Assembly (NCBI GenBank): GCA_020796225.1
Contig: CM036759.1
Location: 23,234,313 to 23,298,312, forward strand
Direction of reading: 5' to 3'
Length of the DNA: 64,000 nt
Source of the DNA: Arion vulgaris
Taxonomy: Eukaryota; Mollusca; Gastropoda; Stylommatophora; Arionidae
The position numbers and the translations under genes are program-made. The notes below the pieces were generated by a model. The model was not told the origin of the DNA and did no database searches. It saw nothing but the letters and a program-made list of their open reading frames with translations. Below are positions 63,164 through 64,000 of this stretch, piece by piece (position 1 is the stretch's first letter; every line of letters begins with the position of its first letter).

Positions 63164-63169
63164 CTGAGT

Positions 63170-63689
63170 AAAATCACACATAATTTTGTATTGTAAAATA
63201 CCACTATATTTGAATAATTATATAAAATGAGTCAAATGATGCAGCCATTAAACCATTATTTCCTTCTCTAGGTGAATATTGCAACAAATATTTCCACTTT
63301 CGTATTATTTTAAAGTTACTCCAATACCATGCATTTAAAAAGACATTAATTAAAACTTTGATTCTCCATAAGGAGTCTATTCTTATTTTATATGTTTTTT
63401 GCCTTATTTTACTCTATTATAACCACAAAAAGAGTTGCTCTTAGGTTGAAAGAGCACGTCTTGATTTAAAAAAGACTTTAATCCCCTAGAAAACAAACAA
63501 ACTGCATTTTTTCTAGCACTTTCTGCAATTTACTTCTACCAAGATAATTAAATTATAAAATTTCTCTTGATGAATCAAGATGCAGATAGCGCAATAAATG
63601 TCCGTAAGTAATTTTTACAGGGATCTCTGCTTTAATTGTATTGTTAGTGTTGTATATAGATTAATGTATATATGTATATAGATAATAAG
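63170..63689. other. Intron upstream of exon 1, nothing recognised
   Basis: AT-rich. No SH3 or signal-peptide exon could be found, so the upstream TANGO1 exons are outside the window. Confidence 0.5.
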
Positions 63690-63900
63690 CAGATTACCAA
63701 CAGACAGTGCACCTCAAAGAGCAATGCTGCTCCGATACGATGGGTACAAAGCAAAAGGCCAGCCACGCAAAGATGGACCTCAGAGATAACAGAGCGACAA
63801 AGAGACTATCTACGAAGCGAATACAAGGGCCTGTTTTAGAAATCTCTTCTTGACCTGACGCTGTGAGGCAAACAGGATTCGAGAAAGAAAGAAAAGAGTG
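63690..63900 (+). mobile_element. LINE-C 3'-end fragment
   Basis: The plus strand has AGAGCAATGCTGCTCCGATA (as in [14 protein letters not shown]), ends CTGACGCTGTGAGGCAAACA and GGATTCGAGAAAGAAAGAAA. This is the same 3' terminus as the LINE-C copies at 18695 and 20641. Confidence 0.82.
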
Positions 63901-64000
63901 TTGTATCTGTAAATATTGGTAAAAGACTTAGGCAACAACTAATACTGCTGGAAAATGTAATGAGAAAAAATGGTGGAATGAACATATTCTGAAGAAATAA

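Overview
This window looks like AT-rich nuclear DNA from an animal. It holds one host gene spread over about 60 kb, with long introns packed with LINE, SINE, Penelope, mariner and piggyBac-type debris. The organism is not certain. Two rDNA fragments carry the 5' end of an animal 18S rRNA, and a variant near their truncated end (AAATCAGTCGAGGTTC) resembles what I recall of mollusc, especially cephalopod, 18S. The repeat load would fit, but this is inference.

The host gene lies on the minus strand and is the invertebrate TANGO1/MIA3 orthologue, the ER-exit-site receptor for bulky secretory cargo. I could reconstruct 28 coding exons from 63163 down to the stop codon at 3505. All have GT/AG junctions and compatible phases, giving about 1,745 codons. 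In order they encode an acidic luminal region (exons 1-7, including a 2.4-kb exon), a transmembrane segment (exon 8), two cytoplasmic coiled-coil regions (exons 9-17 and 18-24) and a proline-rich C-terminus (exons 25-28). The signal peptide and SH3-like domain expected at the N-terminus must lie beyond the right edge. The giant exon carries a one-base frameshift near 43402-43405 that would end the protein before its membrane anchor, unless it is a sequence error.

Everything else is intronic or 3'-flanking. 0.2-2.1 kb: SINE and LINE RNase H relics. 3.5-8 kb: proline-rich exons, two TTAA-flanked piggyBac-type elements and LINE debris. 8.5-11.1 kb: a CpG-rich block joined to two tandem, nearly identical 0.65-kb units of the external transcribed spacer plus the first 117 nt of 18S rRNA. 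12-12.5 kb: a CpG-containing stretch with three YY1-like motifs. 12.6-31.8 kb: coiled-coil exons separated by nested SINE and LINE insertions, several with visible target-site duplications. 31.9-33.2 kb: a degenerate reverse transcriptase. 35.8-37.1 kb: a Penelope-like element with a GIY-YIG endonuclease. 40-46 kb: luminal exons, a 48-bp minisatellite and a SINE whose tail was amplified. 47-53.3 kb: LINE RNase H copies and a mariner rearranged into a large foldback. 54-63 kb: more LINE 3' ends, a long (AT)-centred hairpin, a piggyBac-type MITE, a second Penelope copy and the first luminal exons in the window.

Family labels such as SINE-A or LINE-H are local to this report and group copies within the window only. 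No database comparison was possible.
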